Assembly (NCBI GenBank): GCA_006937955.1
Contig: SSNP01000067.1
Location: forward strand, 1,568,606-1,632,605
Length of the DNA: 64,000 bases
Direction: 5' to 3'
DNA from: Pachypanchax playfairii
Taxonomy: Eukaryota; Chordata; Actinopteri; Cyprinodontiformes; Aplocheilidae
This document shows, in pieces, positions 1 through 12,602 of the stretch. Numbering within the stretch: position 1 is the first letter of the stretch; every line of letters starts with the position of its first letter. Under the pieces are notes generated by a model, which was given only the letters and a program-made list of their open reading frames with translations, had not been told where the DNA came from and did no database searches. Made by a program: the position numbers and the translations under genes.

Positions 1-319
1 CTCAGCAACAGCCCTAAAATATAGTGGGAGCCGGCAGCAAATACATACACAGTTAATAATACCTCAGCTACACTGTAAAGATATATGCACTTTCTTTCTT
101 TCTTATTTTCTTTTTCTTTCCCTGCTGCTGTATTTCATGACTGCGACAGCACTGAGATCAGCTTGGACTTTCCAGCTTCTCCTCTGATCTCTCTGAAAAT
201 CACCTCACAATGTTATTTTTCCTGGCACCTGCTGACAACACACACTCATACACTCACAGCTGACTGATGACTACATTTCACACAGGCATTTAACATCTCA
301 CCTCCTCTTTTCTCCTCAG

Positions 320-2302
320 TGCGTGACTTTTTCCCCGAAACAGGAACTGCTAAACCACCTCAAAGGTGAAGATTGCTGGAATCCCCCCTTTCAGTTTGAG
401 CTCAGGATCAGGGTGCCCCCTGGACAGCTTCATGTCTCAGGGGAGTGTGAGGCTGATCTTTCACCTTTTCCCTGCTCTGTCTCAGTTTCCGCTATGAGGC
501 TCGGGATCCACAGAGGACAGGTTAAGTGTACTGTTACTTGAGTGTGAGAGTGTGCCGGCATGAAGTCCGGTATCACACCCCAATCTGAACCCTGCCTGAG
601 AAATACTGAGCGTTTTGTAGATATGGCAGAGCAAACAAGAAAATTCAAATTCTCCAAGTTGAAGGGATGGTGTTACTGCAGGGTTGTGTACATGGAATGA
701 GAAAAGGGCATGCACAATAAAAAAAATCATCCAGCTGGAGCCAGATCTTAACATTAGGAACACCTTACTATTACACAGTATCAATTTAAACATATTCTGT
801 TTAGTGATAACTCCATTATTCTCTGAAAGAATACATCCTTTTTTGCATTGTTTTAGGGAAATGTTGGAAGTTTAATGAAGTTTTGGGTATTTTCTTCTGC
901 ACTGCTGTATTAAGTTCCTAACACCAGCATTTAAATTGGGCTTAAGTCTGAAATTTAGTTGGAACTTTTGACTTTTCAGTTATATTTTTTTCGTAAATTT
1001 GCTGATAAAGACTAATTATTTTATTGCAAGCCCTTTTTTTATTATTATGTATTTATTTTGTCAAGCGTTTGCTGTAGTTGGCATCATGTTGATATGGTTA
1101 CTTTAATGACTAGAAATTGCTCAAGTCCCATGGCAACCAAACACAATCAAATTCTTATACCACCCTCATTATGCTTTAAAGTAGGCATGAGTTGTATTGG
1201 TTTCTCAAATGATGTGCGTTGCATTGCAACTAAATATCTCTGCCTTTTTTTTCTAACATAAATTCTTTGTACGTGTTTAGTTTTTACAAAAAAGAGGCTT
1301 TAAATGTTTCGTTTTGTGCAAAACTTTAGAACTGAAAGAGGGTGCAGTAACTTTTTACCATAGATCTTCATGTAAACTGTAGTGAACACACAAAGACAAA
1401 ACAGGTTAAATAAGATAACAAGTTAGGCACATAACTATCATATTCAGTTCAGAACATACTGTTCTAATACCTCAAACAAAAAACAATCATTCAAATCATG
1501 TTTTATCTTTAAGTGATTTACATTGTCAGCAATGTCTTTGCTACTTGATGCGTTCCACCACATGAAGACGTTCCTAATAAAATGTTCACCAAACTACTGG
1601 GCAAAGAAGTGCTTTTATTTCAACTTATATGGAATAAAGGTTCGACCAACTGAATGACGGTGAGAACTTGGAGTAAATGTTACAGCTTCTCTTCGGCCAT
1701 GTGTGCAAACTGTTGCAGCATAACGTACATTTTTATAACACTGATACTGAATATTGAGTCTGTTTGCACTGTGAGTATAAACACAATGGAGGAACATGGT
1801 TTTCAATAAGCACAACTGGAATCGCTCCAAAGTTTAGACTTTAAACAAACACATAACTGCCTTTAATACAATTATTTGTAATTTTTTACATACTATATAC
1901 TTTTCTTTACTCCAGTTTTCTGGCTGCCTGGTTTTGTTTCATATTGTATATTATGCACATTTTCTGTGGAGGCTGCTATTTTCTTAATGTCTAAAGAGAA
2001 GAGTTCAGTGGATTAAGAAAAATCCAGATATGCCATCGGAAGCTAGATAAAATCTAATAGACTGAGTTTTGTTGCAGGGTTTTCAGGATCGGGGAGATTT
2101 GTTGTATTTTGCACAAACACACAATATAACAACACTGAAAGACTTAAAAGACTTTTTAAACACAGATCTGATCTTTGGTGCAACGCGTGATAATATCAAA
2201 TCAAAGCTGGTTTGTCATAAGAATAGTCCACTCACTCAAAATTACGTCCGTGAAAAGTTTTATTGCTCTGTGCCTCTCCTGATGAAGAAGCTGACACATT
2301 GA
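320..2302 (+). CDS. 3' end of an unrecognised protein-coding gene (two last exons)
   Basis: Two exon-like blocks join in phase. The first, 320-520, follows a pyrimidine-rich acceptor ending in ctcctcag and ends at CAG/gttaag; it encodes about 67 residues starting CVTFSPKQELL. The second, 2078-2302, follows an acceptor ending in gttttgttgcag, begins in phase 0 (GFQDRGDLLYFA) and ends at TGA 2300-2302 after MKKLTH. Both edges are phase 0, so the spliced frame is open for about 141 codons. I recognise no domain. The peptide is soluble, with no membrane segment, and its last part is lysine-rich. Upstream exons should lie left of the window. An ATTAAA at 2699-2704 could serve as the poly(A) signal. 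The matching splice phases make a real gene end more likely than chance, but without homology this remains a prediction. Confidence 0.5.
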
Positions 2303-3369
2303 GCAGCTTTCTTCCTCCGTGTTGTTGCAAATATAAGGATTAGTTTTAATCAAGGGTGCAGATGATGAGTCTGCAGTAAGCCGGGGGGGGGGGAGGGGGC
2401 GGACAGGTAAATGCAGGTAGAACATCAGATAGCAGGGTAGACTGATTGTTATCAGTCTAGGCACTAACATGTGTTGTTGCAAGTGCACACAGTCAAGATG
2501 GGACAGGAGCATGACTAAGACACTACTGAAAGCAAATTCTTTAGTGTTTGCACACATTCAGATCTCTGTATATGTACATGTTTACATGAACAACAGCATT
2601 AATGAGTCCTTTATTTGTTTTTGTTTACACATATCTTTTTTTTTCTTGTGCAGTCCTATCTTTATCCAATCGGCCATATTCTTAACATTTTTACACTGAT
2701 TAAAATGTCAAAGTAATGTCAAGTCGTTTTTGTTGTTGTTTCTGACAAGGCTCAGACTCAAATGAACACAAGCAGGACTGGTAATTACATATGCCATAAA
2801 TTGGATATTAATTAGAGGCTTTTCTGGATTTCTCTTAGATCAAAACCTATTTTTAGTCTCCCTAGATTAGTAAACGTTGTTATTTATTAGGGCCAATGAG
2901 GGGCAAAATTGTGTTTCAATTTACTCAGAAACACAAATGTCATTCTTCTATTTGAAACTTTTTGTGTTGGATTGTTCCTGCTACAATGACAAAAAGGCAG
3001 CGGGAATCCTCCTGAAAGTAAATTGTGTTATTACTATCATTAGCTTATGTGGTGTCTGAAGACTTCCTGCAGTAACTGAGGAATGGAAATGCTGGTGTGT
3101 GTGTGGATGGGAAAATTAGCTTTTTTTAAAAAAATCGGATTTTTACCCAGAAGTAAATATGTTTGTGCTTGTAAAAATAACTTTTTGTGTTTTGAAGCTG
3201 GGACGTGTGCAGATTTTCACCACCTGAAGGATAATTTATTGGTCTGTTTTCATCCAAGTTGCAAAAAAGTTCATCAGTGTACTTTTCCAAATAAGAAATG
3301 TTTGCATTCATCATTAGCTAGCCTTAGCAAGGGATTAACTCAAGTGTGGCCGATAACAAAATAGATTTA
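2303..3369. other. Presumed 3' UTR then intergenic DNA, no gene seen
   Basis: After the predicted stop at 2302 the sequence is AT-rich with short ORFs only. It holds a G-rich tract around 2382-2402 (a run of Gs, then GAGGGGGCGG) and an ATTAAA at 2699-2704. No further exon with convincing splice sites was found. Confidence 0.5.
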
Positions 3370-3625
3370 GAAATGTTTTTTTTTTCATCTGACTGATCAA
3401 TGTCCATGACTTTTTTTCTCATCTGTTCTTAAATAGATATACATTATTTTTGCACGTGGGCTTGGTTTGGATAACGTTTTCCTTCCAGTAAATTAAACTG
3501 TAGTTTTTAAACACCTTTTGTTTTTTGATTATTTCTGTCTGATGCTAAAGTCTGTTTCCTAATCTGAAACATTTAAGTGTGACAAAAAAAAAACAGGGGC
3601 AAATACTTTTTCATAGCTCTGTATA
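3370..3625. mobile_element. Remnant of a Tc1/mariner-type terminal region
   Basis: The stretch ends in gggcaaatactttttcatag followed by ctctgta. This resembles the terminal inverted repeats of fish Tc1/mariner elements, which often read tacag..., then aagtatttgcccc on the other strand. The preceding 230 bp (including the poly-A run near 3583-3594) has the texture of such an element's subterminal DNA. No transposase and no partner repeat was found nearby, so it is probably a decayed or solo end. Confidence 0.4.
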
Positions 3626-3689
3626 CATGCTGACAAAGCTACATTCTTAGACAAACTCATTTTTCATTACAGTTAATAACAACATGCGT

Positions 3690-3880
3690 GACAAACAATA
3701 AGAGCAGACAAAAGCCTTCATAATTGAATCAACTGTCATTTTAAATTCTGAAGCATTCATCCCCCTTAATTAGGGATTGCTTGTCTGTTGTTATGGGAGA
3801 CAATGACAGCCTTAACAGAACCGTCACTGTGAATCACACTGACATGCTGCCATAGCAACACGGGTCAGAGGGTTCACAGT
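3690..3880. promoter_or_regulatory. Candidate conserved regulatory island with X-box-like site
   Basis: Compared with its flanks this stretch is low in simple repeats and dense in motif-like words: cccccttaattaggga (homeodomain-type TAATTA core), a TTGTTATGGGAGAC segment, and GCTGCCATAGCAAC at 3846-3859. The last is close to the palindromic RFX X-box (GTTGCCATGGCAAC). Assignment as an enhancer is inference; conservation was not tested. Confidence 0.3.
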
Positions 3881-4899
3881 GCATGTGGAGGATCTAAGAC
3901 AGAAGGAGGAGAACATGTCATGTTAGGGCTATTAAGAAATCCTACATCCAAGGTATTAGTATTCTGTGAAAACCATTTAAATGAACCCTCTTTGGATCTG
4001 GTCTGAAGGTCATTGATGCATTTGGTAGGTGTCATATACCATCCCTCTGTTAAGACTTCATTTATCCTAATTTGTCTCCATTACCTGGATTTTGCAAACA
4101 CATGACTCAACCCTCTTTGGGGCTTTTAACCAGTCACTCTGTGTACTTTTCATGATGTTTTCAAGGTTAAGTCTTGGATAGCACCACAATGAGTAGATTT
4201 ACATATGTCTCAGATAGCCCTGTGCAAATATCACGGTGTTGTTGAGCCCAAAATGACTCCTCTGTGTCAACAAACCATGACTCTTTTCCTGGAGATGCTT
4301 TTGTGTTTTAATAAAGCAGCTTGGAAAAATATGTATATAAAGAAGAAAATAATAAATGCATCTTTAGGTAGAAAAAATCTGCACACTTTCCTGCATCCAA
4401 GACCCCAAATGCTCTTTTTACAAGAAAAAAAAGTTGTTGTTTTTTGGTAAAAATCCAGATCTAATTTAAAAGCTCCTTATTTTCTGTCTGCACACTCACT
4501 TCCATTCTTCATTGGGGTGTTGTATGTTTGAAAGGGCTTGGCTCAGATATCCAGGCAGGAGGAACAGCTGTCACAAAGCCACCCTAACTGGCCCCCACTT
4601 AGCACCATGTGGGGACCCAAAACTCTCTGTCTGTCTCTGCCTCCATCTTGCTGTCTTACACCTTTGAGTGGTCGCTGCTGACTATTTTCACTGTCCTGCC
4701 TTTCCCTTCCTTTTCATGCATTTGTTTACCTTCTGCCCTCTAATAAAATTGCATTTTAATTTTACATTTTAAATAATTTTTTTGCTGTTGTTTTTTTTTT
4801 TTTAACACTAGCAAAAATAAAATAAGTCCAAGGAGGTGGAACAAAGAAGAAGAAGGGCCCATTCATTCATTGTAAGACCTCTAGCTGGGCCACACATCC

Positions 4900-5140
4900 T
4901 CTTAACACACACACACAGATACACACACTCCACCCACCTTCTAATCTACACTGTTCCACCCTGAGGGTCTGAGGCCGGGGCAGCTGCTGCTAATGGAGCC
5001 AGAGAGCCAGCTGTCCTCACACACACTCACCCACAGAGACATACACACCCCTCCACTCATTCACCAGGAACAATGGAGCCAGGATTGGGGTGTGTGTGGC
5101 TCATGATTTCGGAGTGTGCCATGGCCATGAGGAGGGGGCC
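4900..5140. promoter_or_regulatory. Candidate E-box/SOX regulatory island among CA repeats
   Basis: Two CAGCTG E-boxes at 4981-4986 and 5008-5013 flank a TAATGG core, and AACAATGG (SOX-like) lies at 5069-5076. CA-rich microsatellites surround these motifs. GADD45G is known as a target of proneural bHLH factors in vertebrates, so a link to gadd45g 12 kb downstream is possible but speculative. Confidence 0.25.
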
Positions 5141-5688
5141 TTCACAGTCTAAAGTGTTTTTTTTTTTTTTTTTGCCTGCTTTGTGTTTCAGCAACAGTTG
5201 GCAGCACGCGTGTCAATGTAATGCCTCTTTGCTTTATTGTCCATGAAGAAGAGGGTTTAGGATGCTCTGGGTCAAACCCACTGACACACTTTCAGAAACA
5301 TATAGAGACATATAGAACACAAACAAAGGCGAGGTACAGAGAATCCAATCATGAGGTCTAATAACTTTTTTAAACCTCCAAAACAGAAAGACACACACAG
5401 ACATACACACACATTGTTTGCGCTGCTTAGTTCCATGATTTCATCATCTTGCAACATCTGCAACAAACCAGTGTCTGTTTTCAGGTTTTCAACATCCTTA
5501 GAAAAAAAAAACTTGGCAGGATTTATTCTCTAATGCACTAATCTTGTGTAAGTTTGAATTGCTTTATGTGGTAACAATTAAAAAGTTCAGATTACCAGGT
5601 TAGGGCATTAGGCTCTTGCATGTTTGACCATAAAGAAAAAAGTTCTGAGCTTCAGAAACAACACATCAATGAATTGAGATTCAGATTC

Positions 5689-5870
5689 TGATTGGTTCAT
5701 TCCTATCTCCAACTGCTCCAGTGTCTGGCCCCTGCTGCCATTGGTTATCCCTGACTCTGAACACCAGATTGGCTGAGACGCTGCTTGACTTCAGCTTCAG
5801 CTGCCTGATTGGTGGAGGATGAGCTTGGAAACTGCTCTGATTTGCTCTTTTTTTGCACATTTATTGGTGT
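5689..5870. promoter_or_regulatory. Cluster of five ATTGG (inverted CCAAT) boxes
   Basis: ATTGG occurs at 5691-5695, 5740-5744, 5768-5772, 5808-5812 and 5863-5867, all in the same orientation within about 180 bp. ATTGG is the reverse complement of CCAAT, the NF-Y core. No transcription unit is visible at this position, so the role is unknown. Confidence 0.3.
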
Positions 5871-8800
5871 TTTCTATGCAACCCAGCTGCTTAGGAAACA
5901 ACGTGAAAGCAAGTGCTTGTTTATATGTAGACTGATTTACTTGAGTGGGTGAATGTGGAGGGTTTGGTGTGTACTTAGCAACTTAAGGACCATATGGTTA
6001 ATGACACATATGCACGCAGTGGCTCTTATACACACACACACACATACACACACACCTGACGGCTGTCTTACACCTGCTGCACTGTGTATAGTTGAGTAGG
6101 ATCCAGATCAAAAGAGAAGAGCCCTCGGGGGGCTTGTGCGTGCCTGCATTTATGTGTGTTTGCATGCGTCTGTTTGAAAAGACATTCACTGCTTCTGAAT
6201 CTGGCCCAACAAAGAGAAGTGTATTTGAATGGGAGACAACTCATGTCTGGCTTTGCAAAAAAAACACTGAAAGAGCTGCAAAGGAAAGAACAAGCAGTTG
6301 TATGGCATGATTACTCTGTCCTGCATATTGCGCATGAACACATCCACTCAAGATTTTGACTCATATGCCACACTTTGTTTGACAAGTATGGGATGGCATT
6401 GTGAGAGGAGGGAAGAAGAATGGAGTGAAACTGCAAACCGAGATGATGCATTAAGAATATAGGGAAACAAACAAAACACAAAATATTCTCAGAGGGACTT
6501 CTATAATGAGACTGGAGATAACCCTCACATTTTTCTTTGGAAATAAACTTCCAAACACGCACTGAAACACAAATGCACACATACAAAACAAAAAAGTGAC
6601 TCTCGGTTGCTTTGTTCTTTGGCTTCGCCCACAATGGCAACAGAGTCTGTCTTTGTCAGTTTCCAAGTCAGACGTCAGCGACTTATCTTACTCTGCCGTC
6701 ATGAATAAAGCTTGCCTACACTGAGCCCCCAGAGTATATTAGTACAGCATAATAGTATACCACATTGCAAACAATACAGGATACTGTACAAAAGGTTGAC
6801 ATTCATATTCAATAAAGACATACATCAGATGCAAAGCTTCCTAATTCCACTGCAGAGGTGTGTGCAGAGGGCTGGTCCATGTACACAAACTCACATTTAT
6901 TTTAAAAAAAAAAGTTATGAATCCTCAGATCCTCTTTGACTCAGAAATGCAGTGAGATATTTTGACTGTCTCTGAGCAGACATGCATGTCTGAGTTTGTT
7001 TACAACAGAAATGGACTGGTTGAATGCACAGTCAGAGTAGGGTAGAGACGAGCAGTCTGCTGAGGATGGTGTGGTTGTCTAGCCAGTTTCTTTGTTTCAT
7101 CAGACTGTCTTTTTGACAATTTGCTGTAAGATCAAAACAAAAACACACGTTAGAATGACAATGGAACAAAAAGAAAGTATGTTGAGGACAAATATCATCT
7201 GCTTTTTCTTTATGCTTACTTATTATTATACTTTCTCTGGTGGTTGATGGACTTAGGTTTATTCCCTGCATTCAGGTGCCAATCATTATCCTGACATGAC
7301 CTTGAGCAAGCCACCAAAGCTCCAGAGAACTGTTCTTATATTCATTTCACCCCTCAGGAAAGAGATCAATCAAGGATTTACTTTTGCCTGTGCTGCTTAG
7401 GAGGAACTAAAACTAATTTACTGGATCCCTGTTTTCGAGTGATTAGGCAAATGTGATTGCACTCACACTGAAAAGAAAAGAAACAGCCTGGACTCAGTGG
7501 ATTACTGATTAGATTACAGATCTTCTTCCCTGAAGGCAAACTGAGCTGGTGGATTTAAGACAAAGAAAAGAAAGCTGTTCCGAAATTACAAAGATGATTT
7601 GTTTTAAAAAGAAATATTAATCAAAAGATTCACTTACAATTTTAAAAATGCATGCACACACACACAGAGACAGGCGCAGTAAAACGCTACCGAGCAGCTT
7701 TTGTTTACTTGCTGCAGCTGCATCCTGTGTGGCAGGTAACACATGGCTCCGACTTGAGCTCAGCTTTCACACACACATGCACTAGCATATGTACACACAC
7801 ACACACACACAGGCAAAGCCCGCACAAACATGCAGACCACACTTACACTCTTTGTCATACAGCTGTATGAAAACATCTCAAATGTTTGCAGATTAGCACG
7901 TAGCTGCAGAACTACAACAAAACTGATCATTTCCAAATAAAACCATTTAGTTATCATTAGCAAGGGACGAGAAAGCAGCTTTTTCTTTACTATTATTCAT
8001 CACAGAAGTTCATGCACGTGTTGAATGTGTGCTTGTGAGTTTACAACAACTACTAACTGATAGCAGAGTTTGTTTTTGTGGACGCAGTTGCTGAAAAAAA
8101 GTGATATTAACTGGAAAACAAAAAGATCCTGACGGTAAATGAAGCTTGAAACAGGTGCCAGGAAAAAAAAGCAATCAACCTCTATCAAAACAATAACAGC
8201 TGTATTGGGACACACATGACTACATGCACTCTCATACACGTGCACAGACATAAAAGACTTTTAGTGTAGTAGCTGCTGATGTAAACAGTTTGTTCATGAC
8301 TATTAAGTCAAGAGAGGAAAATCATAAAACAATCATTAGACGTGTGTTAACTGTTACTGCCAAAAGGTAGACGCGCATACACATTCATCACACGCCTTCC
8401 GTTCCAGGTTTTTAAGTGACTAAGCTCTGGGTTTGATTGATCCCCAAATTATTGGCAGGCAATGTTCATTATTTGTTTGTTTTTCACTTCCTTGAGTGAG
8501 CTGATTAAAAAAATATATCCTCCAGTCAACATGCTGCCAGATAGGATGAAACTGTTTGATTAATTTACACACACACAAACGCACATGTCATAATCCGTGC
8601 CCTCCCATTGGCTGTCATAGGCACGCTGTTTCCAAAGCAACACTGGAATGCCATGCATGTGGAGATACCCCTTTCAGGAAGGAAACGCTTGTAAACAAAG
8701 CTGACATGTGCTACATTGTGCATCTGACTCTGGTAAACAGAGCGTGACAGTGGACGACCTCTAGGACAATAGCCGGACTTTGAAGATTTGTTGGTGTTTA

Positions 8801-9357
8801 TGTGTTGTTTCATCGAATAAATGCAGAAATGAGCAAAACAGGGGAAAAAATGAGAATGTGGATATCATGCCACAAAACATCTGTGCATGTTGGATGGCCA
8901 AAAATATCCACAACAGTCAACAGTCCTACCCTATCCAACCCCCCCACCCCCTAGTATAGTAAATCAGGTGCAAGGTTATGATGCAACTGTGTCATCAACC
9001 TGTGCCCACATTCTAACATCACATGTTCCCTCCACTCGTGATTTTACAGGACGTCCAGTCTTTTGTGCTGCTGTGTGTTTATTTTTTACAGTTCAAGTGG
9101 AACAATATGGGCTTTTATTTGCAGTCACTCAACTAAAGGTCAGAAAATCAGCAACATTTGGAAGAAAGGCAAAACAGTTTGAACACATGACAATGGTGAA
9201 CCCTCAGTTGCTGGGCTGTAAAAGTCCCCCTGTAAGTGAAAACAGAAGGGAGGAGAACAACAAAGTTATTTAAGAACATAACAGCAGAAAAACACATTCA
9301 CAACAGTGATCAAAATACCCACACGCATGGACACCTATCAGATTGAGCAAGAACTCC

Positions 9358-9444
9358 CAGCAGCCAATCAGATTTCTGTTACCAACAGCAACACCTCATG
9401 TTTGTGCCTGCCTCTGCCTAATCCTGCCTTTCAATTGGCTGCTG
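9358..9444. repeat. Perfect 11-bp inverted repeat carrying CCAAT boxes
   Basis: CAGCAGCCAAT at 9358-9368 is exactly matched by its inverse ATTGGCTGCTG at 9434-9444. A 65-bp spacer separates them. Each arm holds one CCAAT box facing the other. It could be a paired NF-Y site or chance. Confidence 0.4.
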
Positions 9445-12400
9445 AATGGGTTTCGGAGCACAGCTCCTACCGCCCCCCCTTCCTGTTTTCCCTTTGACGG
9501 CCCCCCCATCCCAACAGATTAAGTGATACCGGAAAAACAAGAAGCTTATTTTTGTTTTTCATCAATGACAAGTGCCTTCACAGAAACACAAGGCTTGTTT
9601 ATGAGCAAAGATATCTGTTTTGTAATTGGACAAAGACAAGGGTCCAGAGACAGGAGTGTGTGTGAGAGGAGGAGTGAAACACTGTTGCCATGGACCCTCA
9701 ATGTGTTACTGGGTTAAGTATGATGTGCTGCTATGGAAAAAAGCTAGTGTAAGGAAAAGGGGCAATTGCATCACACTCTTGAAAAGTCCTTGAAAAACAC
9801 ACACTACTGCTTGCATAGCCTTGCAAAATTCTTATTGCACCTCAAGTCATCCTCAAGGAGGATTTTCAAATTAAAATGCAGAATGGGAAGCAAAAGGATC
9901 GAACACCGCAAATGATTTCTTGACCATTTAAAAATAACACAAAACTGTTTTCGGTGTTTTTCTTTGCAGTTTCTGTAAAACTGAATGCATGATCTGTTTT
10001 TCTCAGCTGCATTAAGTTTTGCAGTTTGTTACTGCCAATAAAAACAAAGTGTGTGAAGATGATGTTTGTTTTAATCCCGTCAGCTACTGTTCAGATGCCT
10101 TTGTTAGAGTAGAGGGAACATTAGATAAGATACGCTGCCAAGAACATGGTCAATCAGTTCAGTTCTGTTATTATGCAATACATCAGTGGTTCAAGGAGCA
10201 TGTTGTCAAACTCCTAAAAAAAAAAACATGTTAGTCCCACACACACCAATACACAGCTGAAAACATGTTGTTATCAGTTTCGCATTTCAGTCTTTGGCTG
10301 ATGTTTCCATGAGGTGAGACAGTGAATCACATGCTGTTATGCATCCCTGTTTATCTGTGCACAGTTTAAGAGTTAATCTATCATTAGTCATTTGCACACA
10401 CTCAGGCACACAAGCTCTTTCAAAGAAAGTCATCTTGTTTGTGCATGAGCGGCAGCCTATCATGATGAGCTGCTGCATCATCGTTCCTCTAATAGCCCTG
10501 AACTGCATTCGAGTGACGAGTTAGCAAAAGCAAACAAACCTTTCAGGGATCCTCCTCTGCTTTCTACTGTTGTTCTGTCTCGTTTTGTTTCTATCAGCAT
10601 TTGTCTTCCTTAACATTCTCTTTATCAACAGATCAAAGCTGGCTGCTTGGCTTTTCTGCAGGTTAATTTAATCAAAATAGTTTTGCAGTTGCACCATTTA
10701 ATGTGAACTCTTTTATAGATTTCATTTCTTCTTTTAAATCTTTGGTTTGTTCTTGCAGCAAAGTTGGCTTGCATTAATCAAACTTGGTGGGTGAGAATCA
10801 GTGTTACTGTTTCAAACACTCCTGTGTTTTGCCTGAAATAGACTTAAACATCACTGTGGTGGAATTTGGAATTTAGACCCTCCCTGCTATGTAACTGTCT
10901 CACTCCTTTCTTCTCTTGATTTAGCACTATCAGCCTGTCTGCTCTTTTTGTCTGCATACCGTGACTTAGCCAAAATCCTGTGATCAGATGAGCAAACATG
11001 ATGGGAATGTAACCACGTTTCATTTGAATGTCTGAAACAGTGTAAGTCAATTCATTCTTTTCCAGCCTGAATCTTTGTGGCAGTGCCTTCTGGTCTGACA
11101 CTCTGCTCGAGGATGGCGGGTTATGAGAGGGGATTCCTGGCAGGGTTTAGAGTACATGTGCTTCTGGAAGGATAAGCTCAGCTATGTCTGTAATGTGTCA
11201 GCCCTCAGCGAGGTTACAGTCTGCTCCCCATTTTTAGCCAACCACTTAGCATCGCCCCACCTCAGTCAGACTGGCACTTAAAGTAAACCGGAAAATATGA
11301 AAAGAATTCTGAGCCAGACAGGAGATATCAGAAGACGTGCAAGTGAACAATTATAAGCATCCTCACATTCTTCAAATGCCATTGTTAGTGGATACTAATC
11401 CAATCTGAGGCCTTAACTTAAGGCATTTTGTTTTTGGTTTCTGTTTTGATCCGAGACTCTGAGTGAGTTCAACAGCTCTAAAATATTTGCATGTGTTTAT
11501 TTCTCTTCAGCCTCTTTCAACTGTTGGCAGCAACTTGTGAACAACATTCACCAGAGAGAGGGTTCTCAGTTTCCTAGCATGACTTGCAGAACCTTGCTCT
11601 CATGTTGTGGGAGTTTTAAACATAAAGTGCATGACATGTTTTAGGGGAGTCCTCTCAACTCCTTCTTCATTTTGCATCTGTGTGTCATTAAGTGCAACAA
11701 ATACGAGACGACTACGGGAGGAGTTGACAACCAATGAAACTAAGTTGTGACTGGTTGGGGATAAAAAGGAGAATATAATATTTAAATCATGACAGAGTCA
11801 TGAAGTGTAAAGAAGTTACGAAATAATCAAGACACCCTGAAACTAAAGAAAAACAAGATTATTTCAAGACATTCACAAGAATATTGTTCAAAGTTCAAAT
11901 TTATTCCATTTCACCTATAAGCAAAAACATCTTAAATAACAATCTAGTGTCATTCCAAATTAAAAAATTTTGATCAATTTTATGTCTCCAGCTAGTTGCA
12001 GCTCAGTTACAAACACTCTTTACTTTAGTTTAACCAAAAATTAAATCCAAAAGCCAAGTGTTATTTATCTAGTCTTTGATTTATTTAATACTGAAGCGTT
12101 TCAAAGCTTTTTTTTAATTATTATTATTATTACTATTTTGGGTGGACAATTTTCAGTCACATAACAAGAGAACACAATTAGAAAATATGTAGATCAGGTC
12201 ATCTAATTTTACTTAAAGTTTGAAGTACATTAGATCATCACAGAAGAAACTCCTATAGGATTATTTATTTATTTATTAGATTAAAATAAGATTAAAAATA
12301 TAATTAAAGCCCACAAACATTTTGTTTTATATATACATTCAAGATTGCGCAGACAAATCTCATATTTGAACCATTTACTCTGTTCGAATGCCAATGAACA

Positions 12401-12602
12401 AACAACCTGATGCAATCACTCGGCAATGCCAGACATACAGTATCATTTTAAGAATAAACATCCAAATGACTATAACCTGCAGCAAAGAAATGATCTTCTA
12501 CCTTTTGACTGTTTTGGTACAACTTCTGAGCTCATATCCTATATGGGTTCAGATTATATTCCAAACCTGTAGTGTAGTACTTTGCATTACTAGCAGTTAT
12601 GT

